64,000 bases of DNA from Dinoroseobacter sp. (lineage in GTDB: Bacteria; Pseudomonadota; Alphaproteobacteria; Rhodobacterales; Rhodobacteraceae). A program made the position numbers and the translations under genes. Positions 63,082 to 64,000 of the stretch are shown piece after piece. Under the pieces are notes generated by a model. The model saw only the letters and a program-made list of their open reading frames with translations, was not told where the DNA came from and did no database searches. Position 1 is the stretch's first letter. Each line of letters opens with the position of its first letter. The stretch lies in assembly GCA_017643385.1 (NCBI GenBank), contig JAEPNN010000003.1, positions 186,001 through 250,000 of the forward strand. Reading direction: 5' to 3'.

Positions 63082-64000
63082 AACAGTGAGCCCTGATCTG
63101 GCGGTTTTGGTTTGTCTTTTCGAGCGGGGGCAGAACCGCCGCCCATTGCCAAACGACCATCCTCGAACTCTATTTCTAGCCCCGCAGCGGTTTGTGCACG
63201 TGCTTTGGATGTCACAACCGCTCCAGACCCATCGCGAATAACAGCATAACCGCGGGCCAGTGTTTCTCTGTAGCCCAAGGTCTGGCGCATTCTATCAAGC
63301 GCAATCAAGCGCTCTCTCCAAGCGATGGTCTGCCTACTGCCCGCCGAGGCTAATCGGATGGGCAATAAAGCGTAGCCCTTTTGCGCTTTGACTATAGCCC
63401 GGCTGACAAGGTCTATCGACAAACGTCGGTCCAGTTTTCCAAGCTCACGCGAAGCCGCTCGCAACGGACCCCGCAGACCCGCCGCGAGTCTCGCACCGTT
63501 TTGCACCAAACGATCCTTACGATCGCGTAGCATGCGGTTCAGAACCTTCGGTCCAAGACGCGCGGACACCCCATGAAAACGATCACGCCGACGCTCAATT
63601 CTGGAAATCAAGGACCGTTCCAGCCTACCGGTTAGATCATCGAGCTTTTGGGCGGGACGTTCTACAAGTTCTTCAACGCGGGGCAAGGCACGTGACAGAT
63701 CCCGCAAGCGTTGGCGTCGCTGCTGCACCGCTTGACCGGAAGCTCGCGTCAAGCGCGCGCCATAGGCTTCAGTCGTCGCAAGCAAATCAAGTCGGACCGG
63801 CACCGCAAGTTCTGCTGCCGCGGTCGGGGTTGGGGCGCGCCGGTCGGACGCATAATCAATCAGAGTAGTGTCCGTTTCGTGCCCAACTGCCGAAATCAAC
63901 GGAATGTCACTTTCAGCAGCGGCGCGCACTAAGCTCTCTTCGTTGAACCCCCAAAGATCTTCCAGGGATCCACCGCCCCGCGCGACAATCAGCAAATCCG
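63078..64000 (-). CDS. xseA: Exodeoxyribonuclease VII large subunit, C-terminal part
   Basis: The C-terminal 306 or so residues of XseA; the gene continues past the right edge. The conserved [17 protein letters not shown] and [20 protein letters not shown] are at the catalytic core, followed by the long coiled-coil region ([20 protein letters not shown], then several basic helices). The end is [20 protein letters not shown] and [11 protein letters not shown]. With XseB it degrades single-stranded DNA in both directions to oligonucleotides. No xseB follows on this strand within the window. Confidence 0.95.
   Translation of the reverse strand, partial: DLLIVARGGGSLEDLWGFNEESLVRAAAESDIPLISAVGHETDTTLIDYASDRRAPTPTAAAELAVPVRLDLLATTEAYGARLTRASGQAVQQRRQRLRDLSRALPRVEELVERPAQKLDDLTGRLERSLISRIERRRDRFHGVSARLGPKVLNRMLRDRKDRLVQNGARLAAGLRGPLRAASRELGKLDRRLSIDLVSRAIVKAQKGYALLPIRLASAGSRQTIAWRERLIALDRMRQTLGYRETLARGYAVIRDGSGAVVTSKARAQTAAGLEIEFEDGRLAMGGGSAPARKDKPKPPDQGSLF

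Overview
The window reads as a stretch of alphaproteobacterial chromosome, most likely from the Roseobacter/Rhodobacteraceae group. That assignment is inference from gene content: cobS/cobT cobaltochelatase genes, a DUF3422 protein, pntA with both alpha domains in one chain, an AlkB-like hydroxylase of the type common in that group, leucine-degradation genes, malate synthase G beside a GlcG-like gene, and dense ATGA-type gene overlaps. I saw no rRNA, tRNA, CRISPR array, insertion sequence or prophage. Most of the window is ordinary, tightly packed housekeeping and catabolic DNA.

Layout. 1-4425 (minus): a leucine-catabolism operon, ivd - two small unknown exported/membrane proteins - mccB - mccA (cut by the left edge), with a clear sigma70-like promoter and an abutting palindrome. 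4491-7748 (minus): a DegT-type aminotransferase, a secreted protein made of three PPC-like repeats, and a phosphoglycolate phosphatase. 7903-11893 (plus): glmU-glmS, then an AlkD-like repair protein. 11890-13976 (minus): acyl-CoA synthetase and a lipoprotein, divergent from moaA. 15094-24148: a broken methyltransferase gene, two M20 peptidases and a fused oligopeptide ATPase on the minus strand, divergent from a substrate-binding protein gene (broken by a 17-bp tandem duplication) and two permeases. 24217-31016: DUF3422 protein, a beta-hydroxyacid dehydrogenase, a YdjM-like membrane protein, pntAB and a small methyltransferase-like membrane protein.

31248-37266: acetyltransferase, D-lyxose isomerase, PuuD-like amidotransferase, glcG-like and glcB, a VOC protein and a GH108/peptidoglycan-binding-like protein. 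37414-42293: pepN followed by two small two-TM/PH-like proteins, a lytic transglycosylase and a one-TM protein. 42451-49036: gatB, DUF4177 protein, BolA, J-domain protein, SGNH hydrolase and a BaiN-type flavoprotein. 49138-53628: a coupled operon cobS - racemase-like - PLP dehydratase - cobT. 53946-64000: VOC protein, Xaa-Pro aminopeptidase, DUF427 protein, the minus-strand run fdsB-like - ftsY - DMT transporter - ispZ, an AlkB-like hydroxylase, an exported hypothetical protein and the 3' part of xseA.

The most interesting observations are three loci with frame lesions: the 17-bp duplication in the peptide-binding protein gene, the methyltransferase with an ACG in place of a start plus two compensating shifts, and a 155-bp segment of the SGNH hydrolase that reads correctly only in another frame. 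Next are the insertion of an amino-acid enzyme pair between cobS and cobT, where the racemase-like protein has lost both catalytic cysteines, and several promoter-embedded palindromes. I did not find a clearly new multi-gene defence or mobile system.
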